Positions 8,932 to 17,577 of a DNA stretch of 64,000 bases are shown piece after piece; positions within the stretch are counted from its first letter, which is position 1; the number at the start of each line of letters is the position of its first letter. Both the position numbers and the translations under genes were made by a program. The notes beneath the pieces were generated by a model. The model was not told where the DNA came from. It did no database searches and worked only from the letters and a program-made list of their open reading frames with translations. Source of the DNA: Actinomycetota bacterium (lineage in GTDB: Bacteria > Actinomycetota > AC-67); the NCBI GenBank assembly GCA_040905475.1, contig JBBDRM010000117.1, forward strand, positions 31,456 through 95,455. The letters run 5' to 3'.

Positions 8932-10172
8932 CTCGTGGATTCCTCTCGAGTGCCTTGGGTGCGGCCTGCCATCACGACGGAGCGCGCGCCCGCCCGGTCG
9001 GCGACCAGCGCACGGTAGAGGCCGGCCATCCGGTCGATGCTCCGGTCGAGCGTGAAGCGTTCCTCGAAGATCCGCCGGCTCCGAGCTCCGAACCGCCCGG
9101 CCTTGCCGCGATCGGACAGCAGATCGTCGATCGCTGCGGCGAGCGGCTCCGACGTGCCCGGCGGGACGAGCGTAGCGTTGCCGTCGTTCCCCCGCTCGAG
9201 CACCTCACGGATGGCCGGCAGGTCGGACGCGACGATCGGCAGCCCGAGCGCCATCGCCTCGATCAGCGATCCACCGAGCCCCTCGAACAAGGACGGGAAC
9301 GCGAAAAGGTCGGCTGCGGCCAGCACGTCGGGCGCATCGTCGCGGTGACCGAGCACCTTGACGCGCTCGGCGAGGAGCGGCCGGCGAAGAAGCCCGTCCA
9401 GTTCCGGTGAGGCGGCGCCGCGTCGCCCGAGCATGAGCAGGACGAGCCGCGGCCGCTGCTGTGCAAGCCGTTCGACCGCCTCGAGCAGGAAGCGCTGACC
9501 CTTCTGGTATTCCTGGCGCCCGAGCGTGACGACGACCTCGGCGTCGTCGGCGAGGTCGAGCGCCCGGCGCGATGCCCTGCGGCGGTCGTCGGAGCCTCGA
9601 CCGAGCCGCGCGTCGTCCCGGCCCCGCTCGATGACCGTGACGCGATCCGCTCGGAGGCGAAGCGCCTCGACGTTGTGGTCCTTGACCGCGCCGGTGATCG
9701 CGTGGAAGTGCGCGGTCAGCCGTCTCGCCGTCAGGCCATCGATCCGCTGAACGATGCGAAACACCCACGGCCGGATCCGCGGATCGGCGAAACGGACCGG
9801 GTCGTATGACGTGTTGACGAGGCTGGTCAGAACCGTGACGGGCGTACCGATCGCCGCGAGCCTTCCGACGAGGTCGCTCTGAAGCAGCGTCGTGTGGACC
9901 AGGTCCGGTCGTTCGGTGCGGATGATCCGGCGCACCGCTCGAACTCTTCCGGGGAAGCGTCCGGCCGCGAGGTACCGCAGATCGAAACGGCCCCGAACCT
10001 GATCCTCGACGCCTTCAGCGCTGCGCCTCAAACAGACGACGATCGGATCGACGCCGCGTCGCCGCAAGCCGGGAAGCATCTCGGCGAGCGAGCGCTCGGC
10101 ACCGCCCCCCTGCAAGCTGTCGATAAGGAGGAGCACCTTGATCCGTCTCGGATCAGACGCGCCGGCGGTCAT
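8928..10172 (-). CDS. Glycosyltransferase family 4, 414 aa
   Basis: GT-B retaining glycosyltransferase. The N-terminal domain begins LLLIDSLQGGGAERSLAEM (acceptor-side glycine loop), the linker region has VHTTLLQSDLVGRLAA, and the donor domain has VVTLGRQEYQKGQRFLLEA near residue 215 and FAFPSLFEGLGGSLIEAMA near residue 300, the EX7E-type site (E in FEG, E in IEA). It has no membrane spans, so it acts in the cytoplasm on lipid-linked intermediates. The ATG at 10172 overlaps the next upstream stop (ATGA). The C-terminal 25 residues are basic and look unstructured. The linkage formed cannot be told from sequence. Confidence 0.9.
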   Translation of the reverse strand: MTAGASDPRRIKVLLLIDSLQGGGAERSLAEMLPGLRRRGVDPIVVCLRRSAEGVEDQVRGRFDLRYLAAGRFPGRVRAVRRIIRTERPDLVHTTLLQSDLVGRLAAIGTPVTVLTSLVNTSYDPVRFADPRIRPWVFRIVQRIDGLTARRLTAHFHAITGAVKDHNVEALRLRADRVTVIERGRDDARLGRGSDDRRRASRRALDLADDAEVVVTLGRQEYQKGQRFLLEAVERLAQQRPRLVLLMLGRRGAASPELDGLLRRPLLAERVKVLGHRDDAPDVLAAADLFAFPSLFEGLGGSLIEAMALGLPIVASDLPAIREVLERGNDGNATLVPPGTSEPLAAAIDDLLSDRGKAGRFGARSRRIFEERFTLDRSIDRMAGLYRALVADRAGARSVVMAGRTQGTREESTR

Positions 10173-11290
10173 CGCCTCTCACTCCACGCGCCGAGCCCGG
10201 CCAGCAGCGACTCCCACGCATCGGCGACCGGCGCGATCTCGAACCGCTCGGTGCAGTGCTCGCGCGCGACGCGACCCATGGCACGGCCGGCGGCCATCGC
10301 TTCCCGGACGGCGCCGGCGAGCGCCGGCGAGTCTCCCGGCGGAACCAGATAGCCGGTGCGTCCGTGGGCGACGATCTGCGGGATACCGCCGACGTCCGAC
10401 GCGACGACGGGCAGCTCCGAGAAGGCCGCTTCGATCAGCACGGCGGGGATCCCTTCGGTCTTGCTCGGGAGGACCAGAACGTCTGCGGCGGCGAGCTCCT
10501 CGCGAGGCCGCCCGCGGGTGCCGATGAACCGGATCCGGCCGGGTGCCGCTCGAGCCGCGAGTTCCTCGAGTGAAGCTCGGTCGGGCCCATCGCCGACCAG
10601 CAGAAGCGTTGCGCCGTCGATCGACGCGATCGCCGACACCGCAACACCCACGTTCTTTTCTCCACTGAGGCTCCCGACGTAGACCGCAACCGGAGCCGAC
10701 GGGTCGAGTCCGAGATGCTCACGAGCCAGCCATCGCTCCTCGGGCTCGATGGGCGGGAAGAGACGCGACGGCACTCCGGTCGGGATGATCTCGATCGCGC
10801 GACCGCCGAGCGCGCGGAGCTGCGTCGCCGAGGAGTCCCAAAGCGCGACGGTGGCAGACGCGCGTGACAGGATCCAACGCATCTGGCGCCGCCGGCGGGG
10901 CGTGTCCAGCCAGAACGATGGGTCCCCGATGTTGCGGTACACGAATGACGTCCGGGTTCCCAGCGTCGCGATCGCGCAGGCGACGACCGCACTCGAGCCG
11001 TGGGCGACCACTACGTTCGCGCGGCTCGCTTCCTTTCGAAGCGCGCGAAGCGTCCGCGTTCCGAGCGGCCGGTCGCCCAGCACGTCGACGGGAAGGCCGC
11101 CCGGCGCGGAGTCGCCCGTCAGCGCGACCGTCCGTCCCGACCTCCCTCGTTCCGCAAGTGCTTCTGCCAGGTCGACGGCGAAGGTCTCGGCTCCGCGTCG
11201 CGCCGTTCCGGTGATGACATGCAACACGCCGGTGCTGGTGAAAGTGGATCTCGAGGACCTGCTTCCGCGCGAGCGTTCGGCCGATGCCAT
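10169..11290 (-). CDS. Glycosyltransferase family 4, 373 aa
   Basis: GT-B glycosyltransferase with LHVITGTARRGAETFAVDL at the N-terminus, VVVAHGSSAVVACA before the interdomain region, YVGSLSGEKNVG at the start of the donor domain, and LVLPSKTEGIPAVLIEAAF as the nucleotide-sugar site. It closely follows the pattern of the neighbouring GT4 at 8928-10172, with which it overlaps by ATGA, so the two probably act in sequence. The start is uncertain: ATG at 11290, or GTG at 11296. Neither has a clear ribosome site. It is 13 bases downstream of the adenylating ligase. Confidence 0.88.
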   Translation of the reverse strand: MASAERSRGSRSSRSTFTSTGVLHVITGTARRGAETFAVDLAEALAERGRSGRTVALTGDSAPGGLPVDVLGDRPLGTRTLRALRKEASRANVVVAHGSSAVVACAIATLGTRTSFVYRNIGDPSFWLDTPRRRRQMRWILSRASATVALWDSSATQLRALGGRAIEIIPTGVPSRLFPPIEPEERWLAREHLGLDPSAPVAVYVGSLSGEKNVGVAVSAIASIDGATLLLVGDGPDRASLEELAARAAPGRIRFIGTRGRPREELAAADVLVLPSKTEGIPAVLIEAAFSELPVVASDVGGIPQIVAHGRTGYLVPPGDSPALAGAVREAMAAGRAMGRVAREHCTERFEIAPVADAWESLLAGLGAWSERR

Positions 11291-11303
11291 CGCCACGACC
11301 GCG

Positions 11304-12878
11304 CTACCCCGATAGCGCGCTCAGAGCCCGCCGCTCGATCTTGCCGGTCGAGGTCTTCGGGAGCGCGTCACGAAACTCGACCATGTCCGGCACCATATAG
11401 GGAGGGATCCGCTCGCCGAGGAAATGGATCAGGTCGGACCGGCTCAAACCGTTGCGAACGACGACGAACGCCTTGAGGCGGTTCGTCACGAGCTCGTCGG
11501 GGACGGCGACGACGGCGCACTCGACGACGTCGGGGTGCGCGTAGATCGCCGTCTCCACGTCGCCGAGCTCGATCCGGTACCCGCGGCTCTTGATCTGGTT
11601 GTCGCGCCGGCCGAGGAACCGGTAGTTGCCGTCGGCGTCCTCTTGGACGAGGTCTCCCGTCTTGTAGATCCGGTCCGTGAGCGGGCCGCCGAACGGGTTG
11701 GCGATCAGACCCTTCGCCGTCCGTTCCGCGTCTCCCCAGTAGCCTTGCATGACGGTCGAGCCGCGAACCCAGAGCTCGCCGACCTCGCCGGGCCGGACGA
11801 GCGTGCCGTCCTCACCGACGACGTAGCACTCGACGTTGGGGATCCCCTTACCGATAGGGATCGGCTCGTCACGTTCGGGTTCGAGTTGGGGAACCTCGTA
11901 CCACGTGCACACGTTTGTCTCCGTCGGACCGTACAGGTTCGCGAAGCGCACGCGAGGAAGCAGGCCCATCAGCTGGCGCAGGTACTTCGTCGGGAACACC
12001 TCGCCGGCGAAGAGAAGGGTGCGCAGCGTCGGCAGATCGCCGGGCTTGAGGCCGCCGCGCATCGTGAGCATGCTGAGGATCGAGGGCACCGAGTACCAGA
12101 CGCTGATGCGTTTGGATTCGATGAAGCGCACGACCTCACGCGGGAAGACCGAGGTTTCCGGCGGGACGAGCACGACGGTCGCCCCGACCGCGGCCGCGGC
12201 GTACAGGTCGAAGACGGAGAGATCGAAATGCAGGGGCGCGTGGCCGGAAAGCCGGTCCTCGGTCGTGACGCCGAACTCGTCGACCGTCCAATCCACGAAG
12301 GTGAGCGCGTTCAGGTGGGAAAGCATCACACCCTTAGGATCCCCCGTTGATCCGGAGGTGTAGAGGATGTACGCCAGGTCGTGATGTACCTGAGCGACGT
12401 CGGGCACAACGGTCGGGAACCCGTCGACGTCGGATCCCGCCCACGAGGCGACCGACGACGGCGCCCCCTCGGGCACGGTATCCGCGTTGAGCACCACCAG
12501 ATGCTCGATCGGCGCGCCCTCCGCGACCAGCGCTTCCCACTGGCCGGCCTTCTCCACCCCGGACACCAGGTGGGTCATGCCGGCGTTCCGAGCGATGTAG
12601 GCGAGCCGCGAGATCGGGGCGCGTGGATCGAACGGAACGTACGCGGCTCCCGTCGACATGATCCCGTAGATCGCGATCACCGATTCCATCGACTTGTCGA
12701 GATAGAACCCGACGCGGTCCCCACGGCGAACGCCGCGTGCGATCAGCAGGTTCGCGAGCTGATTCGACCGAGCCGCGAGGTCGCGATACGTGATCGATCG
12801 ATCGCGATCCTCGACCGCGATCCGGTCGGGATAGCGTTCGGCCGACGAGCGAAGGAGATGATGGAGAAGGTAGTCCAT
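11304..12878 (-). CDS. Stand-alone adenylating enzyme (amino acid or acyl activating ligase), 524 aa
   Basis: ANL-superfamily ligase. It would activate a carboxylate as acyl-AMP and load it on the phosphopantetheine of a carrier protein, most simply the ACP at 16236-16484. Core motifs are complete: A3 LYTSGSTGDPKGV, A5 NLYGPTETNVC, A7 IYKTGD, A8 GRRDNQIKSRGYRIELGDVE, A10 PKTSTGKIERR with the catalytic lysine. HFDLSVFDLY carries an Asp where amino-acid-activating domains (DltA-like, NRPS) bind the substrate amino group. That hints at an amino-acid substrate, but this is inference. The ATG at 12878 follows AAGGA by 6 bases. Position in a glycan locus suggests aminoacyl or acyl decoration, comparable to Dlt or exosortase-associated ligases. 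Confidence 0.85.
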   Translation of the reverse strand: MDYLLHHLLRSSAERYPDRIAVEDRDRSITYRDLAARSNQLANLLIARGVRRGDRVGFYLDKSMESVIAIYGIMSTGAAYVPFDPRAPISRLAYIARNAGMTHLVSGVEKAGQWEALVAEGAPIEHLVVLNADTVPEGAPSSVASWAGSDVDGFPTVVPDVAQVHHDLAYILYTSGSTGDPKGVMLSHLNALTFVDWTVDEFGVTTEDRLSGHAPLHFDLSVFDLYAAAAVGATVVLVPPETSVFPREVVRFIESKRISVWYSVPSILSMLTMRGGLKPGDLPTLRTLLFAGEVFPTKYLRQLMGLLPRVRFANLYGPTETNVCTWYEVPQLEPERDEPIPIGKGIPNVECYVVGEDGTLVRPGEVGELWVRGSTVMQGYWGDAERTAKGLIANPFGGPLTDRIYKTGDLVQEDADGNYRFLGRRDNQIKSRGYRIELGDVETAIYAHPDVVECAVVAVPDELVTNRLKAFVVVRNGLSRSDLIHFLGERIPPYMVPDMVEFRDALPKTSTGKIERRALSALSG

Positions 12879-12924
12879 GCCAGGTCCTTAACAGCAGGCG
12901 AAGAGCAGCGCAAGGCTGCGCTCG

Positions 12925-14904
12925 CTAAGCGAACTTGCCGATCGGGGTGACGCGGGCGTTCCACTTCGCGTTGTACGTCCCCGGCAGCTGATCGAAGCGC
13001 CGCAGCGCGATCGTGCCGAGCTTCGCGTCCTGGACCCGGATGAGCGAGGCCGCGTTGATCTGATCGGAGAGCCAGAACTCGTTCGCCGCGAAGGAGCACC
13101 CCACGACGTCGACGGTGTCTTCGCTCTTGGTCTTGTCGTCGACGAAACCGAATGCGGCTTTGCTATAGCCCTTGAACGTGCATCCGGTGACCTTGGTAGG
13201 CCGGTTCGGCGCCGCGGTGTGGCGCTCGAAGAGGATCGCGTACTGGTTCTTGCCGACGCCGTCGAAGACCACGTTCACGAAGCTGAGCGGAACGACGTCG
13301 CCCGAAACCGCGTGAACGAACGCCCCGGCGATGCCGTTCCCATACAGCGTGGAGTTCTTGTACTGGTACACGTTCTTGTACGCGCCGTGCTCGATGCCCG
13401 CCTTGCCGTTGTGGTAGGCGACGAAGCGATCGATGACCGACTTGCCGAGGTTGTTCTGCCAGGTAAAGATCCCGTTGACCTTGTTGTTGTGCGCGACGCA
13501 ATCTTTGAACTCCCAGACCGTTCCGTCTTCGCGCGGCCCCGGATCCTCCGGCCATTGGAATCCCGAGGCAGTCTTGGCTCCGAGGACGCCGACCGCCACG
13601 CATCCGCGCGTCACGTTCCCTTCGCCGTGACCCAGCCAGAACGCCGAGAGGCGGAACGCCGGACCGTCGGTGTGTACGTACGAAGCGACGCATCGATCGA
13701 ATACGGCATCGCGGGTCGCGTTCCCCGCGCCGGGATCCCACCAGTACGCCGACGACATCGTGTCGTGCGCGACACAGTCTCGGAACGTGACACCGTGGCT
13801 CGCGTGCGGAACGAAGGCGTGGTGTCCCGCTTCCCGGACGACGCAGCCCTCGACGATCGATCCCCGCGAGGCGTTGCCGGCCATGTGGAAATGGATGCCG
13901 TAGCGGCCAAGGACCCCATTCGTCCCTTGGCGCGGCCCGACGTGCCGGACGCTGACGAATCGGATCGACTGCTTCTTGCCCGAGTTCATGAACACGTGGA
14001 TGCGCGCGCCGGGCTTCCCCTCGATACGGACGTTCCGCGTGAGGTTCAGGACCTCCGCGGTGAACGCCTTGCCGGACCCGACGTCGACCTTCGGGTGCGC
14101 GTACGCGGTCGAGCGGGACAGCGTGATGGTCTTGCCGCTGACCGAGCTGATCGTCGCGGTGTCGTACTCCGCGTACTGCTTGCTACTCACCGCGGGCGAT
14201 CTCGTCGGGGTGATCACCACTTCATCGCCGGCGCGCCAGCCCGTGGGGACGTCGGCGAGGATGATCTTCCTGGCCCCTTTTGCGATGCTGCCCGAGGCGC
14301 GTACCCAGCCTCGCCTCGCGCTGCCGACCGCGTCGAGGACACCGTTGGACACGACCCAGACACCGACATCGGTGTCCAGCGGGAGCGCTCCGCCGCCCCT
14401 GAACGACGATTCCTTCGCACCGGTTATCGCGATCCGGTGGACGACCGACGACCCGGCCGGGCGCATCGTGAGACGTCCGCGCACGATCACGTTTCCTTTG
14501 CTCGTCAGCGTGCGGGTCTTCGCCGGATCGAAAACCAGCGAGCCGGCGGGGCCGATCACGACGCCGGCCACGGTTGGATTCACGTCCAACAGCACCGGCA
14601 CGTCGATCTTCGCGACGTCTCCCGCCCCGGGGATCTTGCCCTTCCAGGTCGCGGGGTCGCTCCATCGAACGAGCGTCGTGCCCTGAACGACCGCATCGGT
14701 CGTGTCTACGGGTTCCGGCGAGGGAGAGTGCCCGTCGTGGCCCGCGGTCGGGCTGTGGGCCGGCCCCGGCGCCGCAGACTCGTCGGAGACGACCGGATCA
14801 AGCAAACGTGCGAATACGACACCGACCGCGCTCGCACCGCCGAGCAGAAGGAGTCGCCGGCGGCTCAGGCCGCCGTCATCGCTTGTGCCCCCTGGTTCGT
14901 TCAT
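12925..14904 (-). CDS. Secreted G8-domain / right-handed beta-helix protein (Tat-type signal), 659 aa
   Basis: Exported protein probably acting on or binding polysaccharide. The N-terminus has SRRRLLLLGG and a hydrophobic stretch, a twin-arginine-type signal. A Pro/Ser/His-rich linker follows, then a G8 domain starting VRWSDPATWKGKIPGAGD (about residues 80-150), known from CEMIP/PKHD1-like and bacterial surface proteins. After that come repeated beta-helix rungs (VEGCVVREAGHHAF, FRDCVAHDTMS, FDRCVASYVH, FKDCVAHNN). A His-rich patch, RYGIHFHMAG and GHHAF, could be a catalytic or metal site. I chose the ATG at 14904 after GGAG (7 bases) rather than the ATG at 14931. Possible lyase or epimerase of the exported glycan, unproven. 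Confidence 0.8.
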   Translation of the reverse strand: MNEPGGTSDDGGLSRRRLLLLGGASAVGVVFARLLDPVVSDESAAPGPAHSPTAGHDGHSPSPEPVDTTDAVVQGTTLVRWSDPATWKGKIPGAGDVAKIDVPVLLDVNPTVAGVVIGPAGSLVFDPAKTRTLTSKGNVIVRGRLTMRPAGSSVVHRIAITGAKESSFRGGGALPLDTDVGVWVVSNGVLDAVGSARRGWVRASGSIAKGARKIILADVPTGWRAGDEVVITPTRSPAVSSKQYAEYDTATISSVSGKTITLSRSTAYAHPKVDVGSGKAFTAEVLNLTRNVRIEGKPGARIHVFMNSGKKQSIRFVSVRHVGPRQGTNGVLGRYGIHFHMAGNASRGSIVEGCVVREAGHHAFVPHASHGVTFRDCVAHDTMSSAYWWDPGAGNATRDAVFDRCVASYVHTDGPAFRLSAFWLGHGEGNVTRGCVAVGVLGAKTASGFQWPEDPGPREDGTVWEFKDCVAHNNKVNGIFTWQNNLGKSVIDRFVAYHNGKAGIEHGAYKNVYQYKNSTLYGNGIAGAFVHAVSGDVVPLSFVNVVFDGVGKNQYAILFERHTAAPNRPTKVTGCTFKGYSKAAFGFVDDKTKSEDTVDVVGCSFAANEFWLSDQINAASLIRVQDAKLGTIALRRFDQLPGTYNAKWNARVTPIGKFA

Positions 14905-15030
14905 CCCCACACTCCGTGAATCGTCGCGCATCCCTTGCTACTTGAATTCGGGCGAACCCGTCGCTCGATCGTGGTCTGCCCTCGACCCCTTCAACGAGCA
15001 TACGACCCAGACGACCCGGACCATCTGCGT

Positions 15031-16239
15031 TTATCGCCCGAGTCTCCCGCGTCCACGCTCGACCACGTCACGATAGAGCGCCTCGATCGTCCGAACGGCC
15101 CCTTCGTTGTCAAAGCGGATCGCATCCTCGGTCGCCGCCTGCCCCATTCGCTTCCGTCGCTCCGGGTCGGCGGCCAGCTCCTCGAGCGCCCGTGCGAAGA
15201 GGTCGGGCCTCGACTTCGGAACGAGGGTGCCCTCGTCGCCGTTCCGGATGAGTGCGGGGATCCCACCGACCTCGGTGGCCACGACGGGGAGCCCGAGCGC
15301 CATGGCCTCCATGATGACGAGCGGGAGGCCTTCCCAATGCGAGGCCAGCGCGAAGATATCGCAGGCCGACATGAAGCGCGGTGCGTCCTCGACGGCGCCG
15401 AGCAGGACCAGACGCCCCCCGAGACCGGCGCTCTTCGCCAGAGCAAGCATCTCGTCGTCCAGCGTCCCGCGTCCCGCAACGGTGAACCGTACGTTCTCCA
15501 TCCGGGAGGCAACTTGCTTGGCGGCCTCGATCAGATCGGGGTACGCCTTCTGTGCGGTCACGTTGGCGACCGTGCCGACGAGGATCTCCTCGGGGCCGAC
15601 CCCCAGCTCCTCGCGCACCGTTTCGCGCCACCGGCGCTCTGCCCGCACGTGGGACACCGGTATCCCGTGAACAAGCACCTCCACGTGCCTGCGCGAGCGA
15701 CGAGGGATCGACTCGGCCACCGCATCCGAGACCGCAAGGTGCGCAGCGTCGAGCCGGAACGTCGCGGCGTTGGCCATGCGCGTCAACCGGTTGTGTCCCG
15801 ACCAGGGCAAGTGCTCGGTCGAGACCGTCCGCGGCCGGACGCGGCGCGGGAGCGAACGAACAACCAAACGCGCCGCGGCAGCGACCAGCGGCGAGTGGAC
15901 GTGCACCACGTCCACCGGATTCGCGATCAGATAGCGGCGCAGCTTCAAGGCCCAGCGGAAGTCGGCATGCTTCTCCGACGAGAAGAGATGGACGGGTACG
16001 CCTTCCGCTCGGAGGTCGTCCGCGAGCCAGTCTCGCGATCCGAGGAGGAACCCGACCTCGCATTCGAACGCATCACGGTCGCGGAGACGCGCGGCTTGGT
16101 AGAGCAGCATCTCGGCCCCGCCGCGCCCGAGCCCCTTGATGAGCCAGAGAACTCGGATGCGCGAGCCTCCGCTCTCCCGAGTGTCCGTCTCGGCAGGGAG
16201 GGGCTCACCGCCCCCGCCGGCAGGATGCGTACGGGTCAT
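15031..16239 (-). CDS. Glycosyltransferase family 4, 402 aa
   Basis: GT-B glycosyltransferase. RVLWLIKGLGRGGAEMLLY is the N-terminal glycine-rich loop, VDVVHVHSPLVAAAARL the acceptor domain end, VGTVANVTAQKAYPDLIEA the start of the donor domain, and FALASHWEGLPLVIMEAMA the donor site with the two glutamates. Its ATG overlaps the ACP stop (ATGA), and the ACP overlaps the methyltransferase, so the three form one translational unit. The next gene (the G8 protein) follows after 126 bases, a gap long enough for its own promoter, though I see none that is convincing. Substrate unknown. Confidence 0.9.
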   Translation of the reverse strand: MTRTHPAGGGGEPLPAETDTRESGGSRIRVLWLIKGLGRGGAEMLLYQAARLRDRDAFECEVGFLLGSRDWLADDLRAEGVPVHLFSSEKHADFRWALKLRRYLIANPVDVVHVHSPLVAAAARLVVRSLPRRVRPRTVSTEHLPWSGHNRLTRMANAATFRLDAAHLAVSDAVAESIPRRSRRHVEVLVHGIPVSHVRAERRWRETVREELGVGPEEILVGTVANVTAQKAYPDLIEAAKQVASRMENVRFTVAGRGTLDDEMLALAKSAGLGGRLVLLGAVEDAPRFMSACDIFALASHWEGLPLVIMEAMALGLPVVATEVGGIPALIRNGDEGTLVPKSRPDLFARALEELAADPERRKRMGQAATEDAIRFDNEGAVRTIEALYRDVVERGRGRLGR

Positions 16240-16484
16240 GTCGATTGCGCCATCTTCGACTCGACGAGCTTCACGATCGACGAGAGCGTCTCGAAATTGT
16301 CCGGGACGATCTCGTCGTCGACGATCTCGACACCGAATTCGCTCTCGATGAACGTGACGATCGACAGCATCCCGAGCGAATCGATCACATGCGTCGAGAT
16401 GAGTGGTGCATCAGTTCCGACGGCGTCCGCCGGAGCCTGGAGCTCGTCGACGAGGTAGGTGCGCAACTGCCCTTCGATGTCCAT
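16236..16484 (-). CDS. Acyl/peptidyl carrier protein, 82 aa
   Basis: Small acidic helical protein with the phosphopantetheine attachment motif VIDSLGMLSIV. The serine of DSLG is residue 37 and would carry the 4'-phosphopantetheine arm. Length and pattern are those of ACP/PCP or DltC-type carriers. It is the natural partner of the adenylating ligase at 11304-12878 and could hand an acyl or aminoacyl group to one of the GNAT-like enzymes. The ATG at 16484 is preceded by AAGGAG at 6 bases and overlaps the methyltransferase stop by one base (TGATG). No phosphopantetheinyl transferase is present in the window. Confidence 0.9.
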   Translation of the reverse strand: MDIEGQLRTYLVDELQAPADAVGTDAPLISTHVIDSLGMLSIVTFIESEFGVEIVDDEIVPDNFETLSSIVKLVESKMAQST

Positions 16485-17503
16485 CAACCTCTCCTTCTTG
16501 AGGACTTCGCGGCCGGCTCGGCATGCTGCCGCCGGACGCGTCCCGACTCGGTGGGCGCTGTTGCCAGAGCGCCCCCGCGCCGGAACCAGATCACGGTCGT
16601 CTGATCGCGTAGCGTACGGTAGTGTGCCCCGACCGTCCGCTTGAGCAGGCGGCTCGGACGCTCCCAGGTCGGCATGTAGCGGTAGCGGAGACGGGCCGGG
16701 ATCGGCACGTGCTCGAGCCCGACCCGCTCACCGAGCTTGATGATCGAGCGGTGCGTGAACGCGTTGATGTGCTGCAACGGGAACACGTCGTTCAGCGGGT
16801 TGCCCTTCTTGAGCCAGTCCCCCCGCTTCAGGTGACGCTTGACCCGCATCGAGTTCGGCACGCTGATCTTGAGGATCCCGCCCGGAGCAAGCACCTGCGA
16901 GAGCTGCACCGCGGTTTCGTACGGCTCGGGGAGATGCTCGAACACCTGCTCGGTGTTGATGAAGTCGAATGAGAGCTCATTCATCTTTTCGACGTCGATC
17001 ACCTGTAGACCTTGCTCCGATGCGCGGGTGTTCCGCGAGGCTGCGGGCTCCAGGCCGTACACGTCGACCGCGAAGGCGCGAGCCATCTCGACCCAGAATC
17101 CCCAGCCCATCCCGTAGTCGAGGAAGCGCAAGCTCTCGGGCTCGCGCTTCATGAAGTCGAGCACGCCCATGATCTCGAGCGCGTAGCGGCCGCGGGCCCG
17201 GATGATGCCCTTCGAGCGACGGTCCCAAGCCTTGTCCGGATCCACCCAGCGCTCGTACGCGATCTCCGATAGGTACTCGTCGGGGATGTCGCGCTGGAAG
17301 ATCAGGGCGCACGATCGGCATTCGAGCAGGACATACTCGGCGCCCTCGAGCAGATCGAATTCGACCATCCCGCGAGGCGCCTGACGCTTCTCGAGCCACG
17401 ACCTGATCGGAGGCTCGGTGTAGCTGCCGTGGAACAGCTCGCGATGGTCGACGGAGCCGCACACGGGGCAGCTCTTTCGCTCGACGAAGTGTGGATTACT
17501 CAC
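16484..17503 (-). CDS. SAM-dependent methyltransferase with N-terminal zinc ribbon, 339 aa
   Basis: Class I methyltransferase of the type common in sugar-modification clusters. A CPVCGS pair and a later CRSCALIF pair in the first 80 residues form a putative zinc-binding domain (as in NDP-sugar C-methyltransferases). FLDYGMGWGFWVEMA near residue 145 is the SAM-binding loop, VDVYGLEPA the acidic strand, INTEQVFEHLP motif II, and LAPGGILKISVPN motif III. I chose the GTG at 17503, which is preceded by a strong AAGGAGG at 5 bases. The frame is open farther upstream, but that part overlaps the divergent gene. Probably methylates a sugar or an acyl substituent. Confidence 0.85.
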   Translation of the reverse strand: MSNPHFVERKSCPVCGSVDHRELFHGSYTEPPIRSWLEKRQAPRGMVEFDLLEGAEYVLLECRSCALIFQRDIPDEYLSEIAYERWVDPDKAWDRRSKGIIRARGRYALEIMGVLDFMKREPESLRFLDYGMGWGFWVEMARAFAVDVYGLEPAASRNTRASEQGLQVIDVEKMNELSFDFINTEQVFEHLPEPYETAVQLSQVLAPGGILKISVPNSMRVKRHLKRGDWLKKGNPLNDVFPLQHINAFTHRSIIKLGERVGLEHVPIPARLRYRYMPTWERPSRLLKRTVGAHYRTLRDQTTVIWFRRGGALATAPTESGRVRRQHAEPAAKSSRRRG

Positions 17504-17577
17504 GGTTCCTCCTTCAAAAAGCCTGATCTTCGGCGGGGTCATCGTCCCGGGCGGCCGGCGACTTGGCGACCTACAAT

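Noticed and set aside
13219..14919. A 566-codon plus-strand open frame opposite the G8 protein
   Set aside because: No domain pattern and antisense composition; the minus strand has a signal peptide, G8 domain and beta-helix rungs.
14905..15030. Separate promoter for the G8 gene in the 126-base gap
   Set aside because: No convincing -35/-10 pair was seen.
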